From Chondrosia reniformis (Eukaryota; Porifera; Demospongiae; Chondrillida; Chondrillidae), in the NCBI GenBank assembly GCA_947172415.1, contig OX359195.1, positions 4,811,501-4,875,500 on the forward strand: 64,000 nucleotides of DNA, in the 5' to 3' direction. A program made the translations under genes and the position numbers. Within the stretch, counting starts at the first letter, position 1. The number at the start of each line of letters is the position of its first letter. Below the pieces are notes generated by a model. That model had not been told where the DNA came from, did no database searches, and saw nothing but the letters and a program-made list of their open reading frames with translations. Below are positions 44,758-56,370 of this stretch, piece by piece.

Positions 44758-47320
44758 GTTTATCCACATTAATGGTCACTTTCCAGCTATTTGTAATACT
44801 CCAGAACTTGAACTTCAGGAGGTGTTGTCTATAATAGTAATAATAATAATCCAGCAGGGCGACCCCCCTTGGCCTCATGCTTTTCTGCCTTATGATCCAT
44901 GAGCTTGTATCCAGTCTGGTATATATCAGAGTTCAAGGACGACGGCACCATGGGAGGCAACCTTGATGACCTATATAACGGCTGATTTGAAGAGCATTGA
45001 AGAGCAAAGCTAGGCCAGAGGACTGATCCTTAATATGTCAAAATATCAAAGCTGATTTCTCATGACTGGTCTGTAGCGGATGCATGATTTCCAACTTCCC
45101 TGGCCTCAGGTTCATTGACCCCAGGCAGCAACTTTGTTGGGACCTCCCCTGGGATGCAATTCTGTGGTTAAATGCCTAGATGACCAACTTCTCCAGTTGA
45201 AGTTGGTAGGGAGTGTCTTTGTCTCCTTCAAGTCCATGATGCTATTACTATTCTGTGTCACTCCTTTCCATCCTAAAACCTTTACATATCCTACCCACGT
45301 TCCCAGCATTTTCCTCACCTGGCCTGTTATTCTGGGAATAGCAGCTCCTGTCAATCGTATCCAAGATTGCCAACATTGATTTCCGACCAGGAGTTCCATC
45401 TTGGCTGCAAGCATCACTGCCAGTTGGATCTGGCGGACTGGGGTTTAGGAGTGCCTCTCATCTTGCACCTTATGCCCTCTTGGCCCCCTGCTGATGGAGC
45501 GTCCGCCCTGGTGCAGCAGCTACTTCCACCACACTTGGCATCCACCGCCTACAGCAAAGAGATTCATCCCTGATCGTATGGCATCTTCGCCTCCCAGAGA
45601 AGACACTCCTCTTCCCACATGCAGTTCACACAAGCGACAGAAGTCATGGGACAAAAATGAAGGGTTGATCAAATGTTCCATGCTTTCCTGTCCAACTGCA
45701 ACGACGAGGTATCCAGAGCCTGCCTCTTAACAGTTTGTTCCAGCCAGTCTGGTGCATGGCTCAGTGCACTCCCAGTCTCGTCTCTTGGTCTGCAAATGTC
45801 TAATGACACTATTTGGATTGCTATTAGCCTCAGAGTGGGGGCAGCAATTTGTCAACCACACTCCTGTGTGTTCTGTGGCAGGGGGGTGGATCAGCTCGGT
45901 CATCATGACCTGTCTTGTACGTCAAGGATGCACTACACTCCACAACATCCTCAACAACATCATCTACCACTCCCTGGCCACAGCAAAGGTGCCTTCTCGT
46001 CTGGAACCAATAGGGCTATGCCGTGCCGATGGAAATCGCCCAGATGTCACCAGGATCCCGTGGTCACAAGGGATATTCCTAGTCTGGGACGCCACATATG
46101 TGGATATCTTCTGCTAATTCCACAGAGATATGCTAAGGAGGCTGGCACAGTGGCTGTATATGCAGAGGGAGAAAAAGTGAGGATCTACTTACACCAGGAC
46201 CACGGGTACTCTTTCCAGCCTGTTGCCCTGGAAACTACGGGTTTGGTCGGACCAGAGTCCATGTCCTTCTTGAAGGACCTTTACCACTGCATTAAGATGA
46301 CCAAAGGAGAGCCTTAGTCATTTACATTCCTGATGCAGAGGCTCTCTGTGGCTGTCCAAATGGGGAATGCCACTTCAGTGCTGGGCACACTCAGGTCTCT
46401 CGATTTGTTTGATAACTATTAGGGACAATTCATTTTTATTACTATCAATGTATATGAACTACTTATTATTATTACCTACATAATAATAATAATAATCCAG
46501 TGGATCCTCATCTCATGTTGGCAAGTGTATAGTTCCATACTCTGGACCAAATTGCAATCAATGTATGTTTGGGCGGGAAGGAGATGCCTGCAATGACAAT
46601 TCCTATCTTGTACGTAAATGAATTATAAGCATGACAGAAGATGAGATAAGGACACTTCAAGGCAAATATACAATGCCAGGAATTCCAACTGCAAAGAATG
46701 GGCCATTATTGTAGAACCTAACAATGGCAGCAGTGGTACTGTAAAAATGGAAAATGTTAATGCCTACCATCTCTTTGTGTATCTACACTTTATGGCAACT
46801 AGGGATAATGATGGAAGTTGTAAAGATATAGGTAAAGTTATTGTAGATGTTTCTCATGAAGGACCCACCTTTGCTACTTGGTATAGATATTATCTACTAT
46901 TGTTTGAGAGAGAGATGCGTAAGGAGCAAGGCAATGAAGATTTTGTGTTGCCCTATTGGACTGGGAGTGAGAGAGAGGCTTAATGATAATAAAAGATAAA
47001 TATTTTGGTAGTTCTAACTCAGATAATACACAACCAAATGATGCGTGTCCAAATCAAAAGATAAATGATTATAATAGGATAATAATAACAGTATGTGATC
47101 ATCCTTTTCAACAAAGCAACAAAACGAAGAAGGAAGTTACAGACTGAGCCAAAATCAGAAAGCTTTGTAGTGTGACTGAAGACTTAAAGATCAGAGATAT
47201 GAGGAAGGAACAGTTGGGCCATGAAATGGAATTCAAAAACAAATTAGAAGGCTTTGTAAAAATGATTTGCACACTACATACAAGGGAGTCAGATAAATAC
47301 AAGTTCTACTGCTGCTGAGT
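44758..47320 (+). pseudogene. Tyrosinase pseudogene split by a retroelement
   Basis: 44758-44836 matches the mature N-terminus of tyrosinase 2 (its 41096-41166). The copy resumes at about 46507 (matching from 41338) and runs through the CuA region (TFATWYRYY: the third CuA His has become Tyr) to about 47300. Damage includes a TGA at about 46619, loss of one G in PYWDWER near 46959 that shifts the frame, further indels, and complete loss of the CuB region. Its 3' flank then continues as in tyrosinase 2. A retroelement occupies 44855-46483. Confidence 0.88.
44855..46483 (+). mobile_element. 5'-truncated retroelement with reverse transcriptase and C-terminal endonuclease-like region
   Basis: Flanked by TAATAATAATAATCCAG on both sides (44838-44854, 46484-46500), a likely target-site duplication. 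The left part keeps reverse transcriptase pieces: (Q)QGDP-L-G-L-MLFCL with an extra C, then DDGTM(G)G. The right part (45673-46317) has GAWLSALPVSSLGL, a zinc-knuckle-like C-x2-C...H...C (CVFCGRGVDQLGHHDLSC) and R-P-D with WDAT downstream, a layout seen in elements with a restriction-like endonuclease. Two frameshifts break the reading frame. It is GC-richer than its surroundings. 5' truncation plus target duplication suggests target-primed insertion. Its family is uncertain. Confidence 0.72.
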
Positions 47321-47845
47321 TTGTAACCTTTTACCAATCAATTAACCTTGATGGTATGTGTTTGATATTAGCTAACTTTACTGATTAAACTTTGCAAATT
47401 GGAACTATTTAATTTGGAAGTTAACAATGCTCAGAAGAAGCCATTTTTGCTCATATACGTACATATACATATGTACAGTGTGAAATCTTTTGGGTTAGCC
47501 GTATTTGTTGTTTGTTTGTACTGTGATGGTATTCTTACGTTGTGAGTGCAACGGTAATGTAGTGTTAAATCCAGCAGTAGTAACTAGTGGTTTTGTATCC
47601 ATGGAAACACCTTGCAGTAATAGATTTTGTCCTTGTTGTTGTGCTTCTTTTGCTATCAATGTAGTAGCATTTTATCTAATTAATAGGACATACATATATT
47701 TCAGTATTATATAACATTTATTTAAGTCATTATAACAATGTTGCAAGATTGATGATATGTATACACTTACATCATATATATGATGATTATTAGAGTGACA
47801 ATAAAATAGGCTTACTAGTCACAAAAAATTGGTGGGGTGATTACA
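47321..47845. other. 3' flank of the tyrosinase pseudogene
   Basis: Copies 42860-43260 (for example ACTTTGCAAATT and AGCAGTAGTAACTAGTGGTT). No gene. Confidence 0.6.
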
Positions 47846-48296
47846 TTAAGTTGTGAATAAAAGGGAATGCCTAAGTTTATACATCTTAAACAAAAAGTGG
47901 ATAATTCTATTATTGTCTGTGTTTAAGAGAAAATATAGCTTGTTGCTTTGGGATATGGACATGAATTTACAGTTGATTTGGTTACTATAAGCAAACAAAT
48001 CAGTACTGATAGAGTTCAGTTTAGTACAGTACAATAGAAAATGAGCTTGGTCCTCTACTGTACCCCCACGACATACTTGGCAGAGCCTCTACGCAAATGG
48101 TATGGAGGTGTAACGACCAACCAATAGCCAGGGGAAGACAACCAGTATGCAGACCAGCCATGATTCTTATGCCACTGTCACAACTAATTACATTGGGTCT
48201 AAATTTAATGTTATGGTATATATTTAATCTACCTCCAGAGTTTGAATCACTAGGAATTATGTTGTTATTGTTGAGCCATCGCCCTTCATACAACAT
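47846..48296 (-). pseudogene. LINE remnant, C-terminal region
   Basis: On the minus strand two frames joined by a frameshift read IRIMAGLHTGCLPLAIG, then CRGGTVEDQAHFLLYC, then a leucine/phenylalanine-rich tail. The C-x-x-G-x-V-E-D-x-x-H-F-L-x-x-C motif is the standard zinc-knuckle-like end of jockey/CR1-type LINE polyproteins. No reverse transcriptase core is left. Confidence 0.6.
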
Positions 48297-49943
48297 ACAT
48301 GTATATTCAATAAAGAGGTTAATAATTGAGGTAATAATTGATGTATGTATATATAGTAAAAAGAAGCTAGGATATATTATACGATATACGTATACTATAA
48401 TTTAGTAGCATATATGTTGGCAGGTGTTCTAGCTTCCTAAGCTTCCATCTTCCCCCTTGGCCATGATTGTTTGATATCCTAGTATATAGTTTCATAGAAT
48501 ACATACTTGTTATTAGTGAAGTCATGAGTGATATTGAGCTGTGCCATTCTGTAGAATCCTGCCCAGTAGAGGAATTGTACTTAAAAGCTACTCTGATCCC
48601 TCTAGCAATCAAGAATTGTAAGAACCAGATTCCTCAAGGTGTGTAGGTAATTATAAGTTGCTTTAATTGGTTTATGGTAATTGATAATCTCTTGGGAGAA
48701 ATTGTTTACATTTCATTGGTGTCTTTATTCATTAGATTGCAACCCAAAATTGAGCACATATAGCGTACTCAGTTTTACATATAGCGTTCTAAATTATATA
48801 CAGTATATATAATATGGATAGTCATACTTCTCCGGTTTCAATCTAAGCTAGCATGATATGCACACTTCAAGGAAAATTGTAAAAATACGTAAGGTTGAGA
48901 TGGTAATTTTAATAATCAAAGTTCCTTTGTTGACAAGACCTGATAGAATTGTTTTCTTTAAGCATTCTTAGAATAAACAATGAATATACTCAAAGTTGCC
49001 AGTAATAAGGGTAATTACCAATAGGCCTTACCCCTGTGGTAATAGAGGCAAAAACCTATGGATGTACTTACATTACCTATACATACACTCCTTTGTCGGG
49101 GCAACTGCCTGTGTTTATAAATTTCGTAACCGTGATATAACAGGATTTAGGAAGCTATATACTGCATCGGCTTCTTAAATCCTGTTATATCCCTGCCCAA
49201 ATATGGAAGGTAGTACCGGTAATTGATTTCATGAAACACAATACCAAGCTTATAATACAATAAATCTCCTTACATTTAGGACAGTTGAAGTAGTCAAGGT
49301 AATAGCATTCTATAAAGTCGTCAGTGTTTAAACAAAAACAACCAGAGCCATCCTGAAAGTCCCACCAAAATAGGGATAAAAGCGACGGAGTATATATCAC
49401 TTATACCACGGCTCTGAGGTGTATATGGATTTTATATGTACAAATCACGAGGGCAGCGTGGTATAACTAATACTTATACTTACCTGCTGTACAACTTAAG
49501 AAACAGAAAACGTAAACTTGACATATTGCTTACTGAAATACAGTGAGATTCACATGTAATTTTGATAGAAATAATCACTGGGATATATTATTATAATTTC
49601 TATCCCATCTTTGCACTGGCTTAGTGCAATTAAATTCCTTTTCACACATGATATTATAGATATTTCTCCATCCTTCAGTGACACTAACTGTTTATATCAT
49701 TGTGTCCATCAGTTACAGATATAGTCAGATACATTTAACATTATACTATACAGTTAGTGCCATAAAAGGAGTTGTATTTATCTCTTTGATAAAATAAAAT
49801 ATCGATCATTATAACTGCTACTTACACAAGTAAATAAACAAGTATTTCCAGTTTAAAAACTCATGGGGCTACTGCCCCCGAATTAACTCGAACTACTTGG
49901 CCGCATCGTTGGGCTTTGATGTCCCTTGTGTACAAGTTACAAA
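48297..49943. other. Intergenic with palindrome
   Basis: Contains the hairpin at 49133-49190. A short + frame near 48520-48645 (CHSVESCPVEELYLKATL) and a minus frame 49400-49185 (Cys/Trp-rich) are unexplained but too short to call. Otherwise AT-rich. Confidence 0.35.
49133..49190. repeat. Long hairpin
   Basis: GATATAACAGGATTTAGGAAGC pairs with GCTTCTTAAATCCTGTTATATC (one mismatch) around a loop of about 14 nt. Confidence 0.75.
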
Positions 49944-50036
49944 ATGGTCTCTAACCCTGTTGATTATGCGAATGCATGCATGCAACCGACCGTCGGTATT
50001 CTTAGCTCCCTCATAAGGCAAATCAAATCTGCTGTG
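49944..50036 (+). CDS. Candidate first exon of an unknown gene
   Basis: ATG in good context (CAAAATGG) opens 31 codons (MVSNPVDYANACMQPTVGIL and on to IRQIKSAV) ending at a consensus donor GTAAGA. The sequence is richer in CpG than its surroundings, as in the other gene starts here. I could not find a following exon with confidence, so the gene may continue past the repeats or be dead. Confidence 0.32.
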
Positions 50037-51292
50037 GTAAGACTGGAACCTTTGTTGATATATGGCATGCAGATACATCATCTTCAGTCTATACTAAGGT
50101 GTGAAAAGGTAATTGGTAGGCCATGTGTTCAACCTTGCAATTGGATGATCTGTATCAACTACTACTCCCTATGCAGTAGTTGAGGATTTCAAAGCCTGCA
50201 ACTATATGTACTATTTGAAATACTGATTATCCTAGGGGTCACTTGGATTTCTAACTTGCACTGTGTAGCTAGTACTTGATTGTAATTTTAATATTTTATA
50301 TATTTGCTAGTAACTTGCACTGTGTAGTGTACTTGAGTGTAATTAGCTAACAAAGTATTTCACTATAGTTATAGACATTCGCTATGAGCAATTTCGTTAC
50401 TGTATGTAGTACACATGGATAAGAATAAAGCTTTGTTGAACGTCAACAACATGAATTTACTAACTCTAGACGTTTCGACCCAGAGGTCTTCATCACAAAT
50501 ACATGAGGAATGGGAATACAATTCAGTATAAATAGGACATTAGTAAATTCATGTTGCTGACGCTCAACAAGGCTTTATTCTCGTAATGATCGCACCAAAC
50601 ACTCCTTATTCCTACACATGGACAAGTAAAAATATTAACAGATAACGTAAGAAGAGAAGACAGAGCTTAAATTACCAAAGTAGTAACGGTCGACTAAACG
50701 AATTCAGTCTTTCGCATCAATATAGGAACAACTCTGCCTCAAACTTGACGGGGACGTATACAAAAACGCTTTGTCTAACCTTCGCTACAACTCGCCTGTT
50801 CGGTAGCTCCTCGTAGGAGAGCGTCGACTAGTTATAGTCGTTCACAAAGGGATCGATCTTCTTTTGCAACGATGAGGTGACGTTTACCCAACGTCACAGA
50901 TTCACGACCATGTGGAGGTACGGAGTGACATACGAGGGTGTCAGTGACGCAATACAAAGACATCATAATACATCACCAGATTGCACAATCATAACCTTGA
51001 ATTCTTCATTATATCTTGATTTTTTTGCAAACAAAATTTCGCCAGATGTTTGTCATAGACATGTACCATGATATACGTTGGTTTCAAAGTGATCTGACCA
51101 ATTGAAACTTTTTATCAATATAACACCTGGTTTCAATATAAATTTCCTATAATATATAGGTTTTCTATAGTCCTATGGCATTTTATATGGTATGGCAGAC
51201 TTTGCCATTGTCATTCAGCCATACTTGACCAGTGTTTCACATGTAATCACGTGACTATGATATCACGTGCTGATTATTTTTCGACAGCAATA
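50037..51292. other. Spacer with foldback element and CpG-rich patch
   Basis: Contains the foldback element 50424-50579. About 50640-50960 is clearly richer in CpG and includes a hairpin GTGACGTT-TACCC-AACGTCAC near 50876. This may be a promoter region; a + frame (50877-51071) is open but unsupported. Confidence 0.35.
50424..50579 (-). mobile_element. 156-bp foldback element with hammerhead-like sequence
   Basis: Arms of 39 nt (AATAAAGCTTTGTTGAACGT and on to AACATGAATTTACTA) are inverted at 50541-50579. On the minus strand the centre reads GTGATGA, AGACC-TCTG-GGTC stem, GAAAC (50472-50496), a hammerhead-like core in which the first conserved C is G, so it is probably inactive. Related to the copy-B insertion at 26041-26158. 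Confidence 0.55.
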
Positions 51293-51550
51293 TGATTGTT
51301 TAGCTATATGCCTATATATGATCTATTATAGATGTCTGTTATTAAGTATCACAATAGACCATGACCTCATAAGATCACAAATTATGTAGTTGATAAAACC
51401 ACCACATACAAATACTACATTAGAGTTAATAGGTACTATCCACTCCTTATAGTGTAAGTTGTCAGTTGTAATATGTGCATACATAAGTTGTACATGTTTG
51501 TACAATAATATCAATCTCTATATATTACATTCAAAACTGTATATTACAAA
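51293..51550. repeat. Downstream repeats of the Kelch gene
   Basis: 51371-51437 duplicates the end of the Kelch exon (minus strand reads IVPINSNVVFVCGG against VVPINSYTVFVCGG). 51293-51377 is also similar to 54566-54651 (GATTGTTTAGCTATAT and CACAATAGACC), so the kinase-Kelch gene is bracketed by direct repeats of about 85 bp. Confidence 0.6.
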
Positions 51551-54488
51551 TTAACACATTACAAGAAGTTCAGTTTTGTTTGTACAACTGTTATTATCCA
51601 TAGAACCACCACATACAAATACTGTATAAGAGTTAATAGGTACTACACAGGGATAAGTACATTCTGTATTAATGTTGCCTACTGCTGTCCATCTCTTCTG
51701 AGTTGGGTCATACACAAAAATGTCTGATCTTGCTTTGCCATCCAATCCTCCAAATAAGACTGGCAGCTTGCTGTTGAGTAAGAGAGATGATCCATTAAAC
51801 GGTGAATCAGCTATCTTCTCCCAAGTGACTGGTGATGATGTATTATCTCTGCTCTGTACTGACTTTTGTATTGCATTCCATGGTAACTTCCAATAACTCA
51901 TAGTTGGCTCCTCTGTAGCATTCATTCCTCCTCCTATATACACATATCCACTGGAAATAGTCATACCACATGAATATATAGGTTCTGGTAACTGTAGACT
52001 CCTCAGAGAGTACCACTGCTTTGATTCTGTGTTTAACACTTCAACTGTACTCACCGCTACTTCAGAAAGGCACCCACAAGCTGTGATCAAAAGGTTGTCT
52101 TCAAGTGCTACTCCAAATCGACCTCTAGGTGTTGGCATAGAAGGGTAGATTTCTTCCCAATGATCATTAACATATGTAGACAGCTTTCCTGTAACTTGAC
52201 CGGTAACTGCATCTGCTCCTCCAATCAGTGTCAGGTGACTTTGTATAATATCTGCTCCACATTCGTATTGTGGAATATCTGAAATTCTGGTCCATTTCTG
52301 ATCATCAATATGGTAGACCTGCATTGCCTTACAAAGGTCATTATTATCTAGAATTCCCCCTGTAATGAAGACCTTACCATCAAGGTAGTGTGCACTTGTA
52401 GCCCAAACAGCTACTGGCATATCTGGTAAGTTTGATTTAAGAAAGTGATGACCACTTAAGAGGAGATCACTCCTGAAACACTACAAAACAGAAAAGATCC
52501 AATTATATAATGTGACTGTAAAATATACATACGTATGTACATACAATGTTTACACACATTACTAGAGTGTAGTTTCACATAAATTATGTATAGAACATTC
52601 TTGTGTGAACAGATACCAGATACAGTTAGAGTATGTGTGTATGGATAGATAATCTATATAATAAAACTATACGTACCTTATAATAATAATATATAAGGAA
52701 GTACGTACATAAACAATATTTGAAGACATTATTCAGCGAAACATGTTACTACAGATCAAAGAGGGAGGTTGGGGACTTATAAATTAAATGATTAAATGGT
52801 TAAATTACGCAGAGGATCCGTAAAGGTACAATTGTATGTGTGTGAAAAATAATGCAATTTTTGAAAATTTGGCCTCTAAACAAATTTATGAGCTTTTTAT
52901 TTATGCATTTTTGTCTATTGATGGTCTACTGATTGTCGACTGTCTATTGATTAAGAAACATATCCACTCAAAAGAAAAACTTTCAAATAATTATTACATA
53001 GTGAACGGAAGTGACGATTCAACTCACTCAAAATGGCCTCTTCAAAGTTACTGCCAGTACTGATTCTTCTACGGACGCATTCACTGTTATAGTACACTTT
53101 GTATCAAAGCTTGAAGAACGAATTTATTGTAACGTGCTTGAAGTTGGCGTGGTCGAGTTTTATGAGGTAATAAAATAGTGCAATAGAAAAATCTATGCGC
53201 CCAGGCATTGCCTTGCATAATTCGCATAAATAAAACTCACGCATACATATTGTTGCTTTACCGTATATCAGATGTTAATGATATTCATAGAACACCAATC
53301 ATCACCAATTTAATGCAGTCAATCACTTTTTTAATTATGTATAATAGGCTCTACTGTGTACTCGCTTACATTGAGACTTTCACTATTCAGTTTCTTTGAC
53401 ACTTCATGAGGAGAGATCTGTACTGCTCCCATGTCAGATATCAGTAGCTATATAGAAATGAGGAAAGATAATGATATCACTTACATAGTCGTAATGTATG
53501 TAAAGACAGTATAAATCACTTGTACTCCATACATACTGCTATTTAAAAGGAGTTTTCATGACCAAAAACACTAGTCATACATTTCTCACTTAATACAATC
53601 CTAATATACATATTCCAAGTCAACATGTAGACTTACCTCATCATTAGCGTGTTCCTGTATTGCCGCATACAGTGCTTTTATCAGATCTTGGACTATTCTA
53701 ACATCAGGTCTGTTCTCATAGTTATCCTTCAGACACAACTTGATCAACGGCCTAAGAGAATGTTCACTTGACAGTTTAGATAGATCACCTCTCCGACGCT
53801 CTAACTCTGGTACAGTACCAATACCAACCAGACCACATGTTGGTTGGCACTGAGTAGCAATCTGCAACATCAGCACTCCTAAGGAGAACACATCCACCTT
53901 CACGCTGAAATGAGAATCGCCACTTTTCAGTGCTTCTGGTGGCATGTACACGACATTACCGGGAGCAGTAGTGCTCATGTATACGTCTCCGTTCTCCAGT
54001 AGTTTGGATTGACCGAGGTCGCTCACTTTCACGCTACCGTCTTCACCGATCAACACGTTTCTATCCGTCACGTCGCGATGGGCCACGGGAGGATTCCTTT
54101 CGTGAAGAAACTTCAGACTAGACGAAATTTTCAGACATATTTCCAATTGTCTCTTTTGGCTCAAAGTACCGCGATTTCGACTGAGATATTGACGGAGATT
54201 CTCCTTCATTCGTTCTAGAACCAACATGGGCTCGCCGGTCCTGCTTTCGAAGGCACCGTACGATTTGACGATATTGGGGTGGTCCTCGAGACTGGCTAGA
54301 AGCTGACATTCTCTGATGAAATCCTCGAGAGGTTTACCTTGAGCTATCTCACTGTGGACAGTTTTCACTGCTACAAGGCGACCATTAAATTCTCCTTCTC
54401 GTACAACACCATAAGCTCCTCGTCCAAGTTCTTTGGAAGAAAGCTTCAAGTTGGTAGGGCATTTTGGGAGGGGTGTACGTTCAGCCAT
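51551..54488 (-). CDS. Protein kinase - Kelch fusion gene (two exons, 593 residues as modelled)
   Basis: Exon 54488-53637 (ATG to GATGAG|GTAAGT) encodes a complete kinase domain. GRGAYGVV glycine loop at 22-29, VAVK with K42, E60, catalytic loop HRDVTDRN (137-144), DLG instead of DFG (157-159), PPEA (183-186) and D199. The HRD-x-x-x-R-N loop and overall look suggest a tyrosine-kinase-like (TKL) type. Exon 52480-51551 starts after TTTTGTAG, in the same phase 0, and encodes a six-bladed Kelch propeller; glycine doublets occur in VFITGG, LTLIGG, VYIGGG, PVLFGG and VFVCGG, with LLITACG as the odd blade. Kelch blades bind partners or substrates. The joining is inferred from phase, spacing and the lack of a promoter-like start before the Kelch exon; an extra exon in the 1.16-kb gap is possible. 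Confidence 0.65.
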
Positions 54489-54712
54489 ACTTTACGAGTG
54501 GGAGTGTTGAACATGTCATTACGTAACAATGGTCTATGTTTTACTGCATTCTTCTTTAGCTAGACATTGTGATTGTTTAGCTATATACGCCTACATAATA
54601 TCATATTGTCACAATAGACCTCACAAGATTACCTATGTAGTTTATACAATACTATTAAATATTTAATTTCTCACATGTAAACATGTACAGACAATAATTA
54701 AATGTGCAATAA

Positions 54713-56215
54713 TCAGTGAACAGTTCCATTTTCATTTTCATCTAAAGAGAAGAAATAAAGAAAAACATTTTAATTACAAAAGGTATCACCAACTAATCTA
54801 GACTCACTTTTCATTGTCCCCACAATGTCCGAAGGTCGCATAGTCTCTTCTCCACCTGGTTATATTCAATAAAAAGGAACAGAGTAGTCACATGATATAG
54901 TCACGTGACTAAACAACTCACTTTGATGCAGTAAGCCAACTGGTAAAGTAGAAGGATCACTGTGACTAGTCTGTATAGAGTTGGGATGGGAAGGGAGAGG
55001 CAGCACAGCACGTCCAGTGTCTCACCTCCATTCCTAATCCCCTTAGCCGGGAGTGTCAGGTCAACATCCTGAAGATCAGTCACAGCTGGAGGTGATGCAA
55101 TAGGCTGTCTAGTCTCTGAATAATCTAAAGTACCCACATTGGAGGTACTTGAAGAGGGAGATGGTTCTAGAAGGTCTGGCAAACCTTCCACACTAGGACC
55201 CATGTCCTCCAACAATGATGTCTGTATGCTAGGTTGACTGGAATCAGAGCTCTTCTTTCCAGTAGGATTTGCAGAAGGTAATAAAGCATGTTTCTGACTA
55301 GTTTCTTCTCCACTGACAACATCAGAGGGATCCTCAGATGGCGCTCAAATGCTACTAGTTTATCCAGCTTCTTCTCGTCCGGCTTATCTGTCTCACTGAG
55401 TACAGGCACCACTGCTTCAAAGGGATCTTCGGGCGGTGATCTACTGTCGGTATCCTCAGCTTCTTATGTCCTTCAATCTCCAGCTGTTTGGCCTCTGGTG
55501 TGGGAGGCTCTTCAGTAGCAGATCTGTCAACAGGAGATCTCACTTGATCCCTTTCCTGAACATTCCGTAGTGTGAAATTTTCAATCTTAGATAGAAGATT
55601 GCTAGTCATTAGACAATCACACTACAACCACACACGTACATAAAAATACACTATATGTACACAGTATAGGAAGCAAGTATATATATCATATATGGACCAT
55701 AAAATGATAGCAAAACCACAACTGTTGATCCTCTCATACATATGATACAGAGCAATCCTCAGTGGAGAGGACATAGACATTAATCTAAAACAAAATGTCT
55801 ACCAGCAACTGAACCCTTAGTCTGGCAAGCCAGACCTTATATCTTCCTCTTGAATACAAGTTAGACCAGACCCCTTACACTTTCAATGTGAAGCAGATCT
55901 GGCTCGCCAGACTACTGATCCCCTTCCATCTATACTACTGTAGACACTGAATAACCACTGACCTGATCTGACTTAACATTCTTTGGAACATCCAGCTGCA
56001 GTAACCTGTGATTGATCTTGTGTGCCCAACTGAGAGCCATCAGACCAGCTATCCTTATGTCATTGTCTCAGATGTCCAAATACTTTATGTGCCTATTTTC
56101 TGCTAAACTTTATGCTAAAGCTATAGCTCCTAAACAGTGATAGTCGTATGCCACATTAAAGCTAAATGAACTGGTAAAGATTGATCCTATATGATTGAGC
56201 TCATGCGAAAAGGAA
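54713..56215 (-). pseudogene. Truncated PPP1R37/LRRC68-like pseudogene
   Basis: From about 56215 to 55963 the minus strand encodes leucine-rich repeats (LAENRHIKYLDI, DNDIRIAGLMALSWAHKIN, LLQLDVPKNV) ending at a GTCAGT donor, with in-frame TAA and TGA stops. The pattern matches the last LRRs of protein phosphatase 1 regulatory subunit 37. Exon 55621-55026 follows in phase (SNLLSKIENFTLRNVQERDQ), then a Pro/Ser/Glu-rich stretch in which two frameshifts occur (near 55455 and 55345). Small exons 54855-54808 and 54741-54713 (TGA) complete the C-terminus in phase. The N-terminal LRRs are missing. Two stops, two frameshifts and truncation argue for a pseudogene; single-base sequence errors are the alternative for the frameshifts. 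Confidence 0.6.
55819..55915. mobile_element. Short MITE-like inverted repeat in pseudogene intron
   Basis: TAGTCTGGCAAGCCAGA at the left and TCTGGCTCGCCAGACTA at the right are near-perfect inverses about 97 bp end to end. No coding content. Confidence 0.65.
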
Positions 56216-56370
56216 AAATAAGAAAAAGCCTCACCTTCACATGTTAATCTCTTGCGTTCATTAATAAAAGCTTAGTCAAATATCTGTTGACTAAAAAACT
56301 CGCCAGACTGACCTCCTTTCCATCTATATACTTTTTTATACTTGAGAATAACTACAGACCTGTACTTCAA

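Noticed and set aside
45112-45417. 101-codon minus frame inside the retroelement
   Set aside because: Antisense to the element, whose recognisable domains are all on the plus strand.
53032-53091. Short + frame starting MASSKLLPVLILL in the kinase-Kelch intron
   Set aside because: Good ATG context but only 19 codons, no donor and no partner exon.
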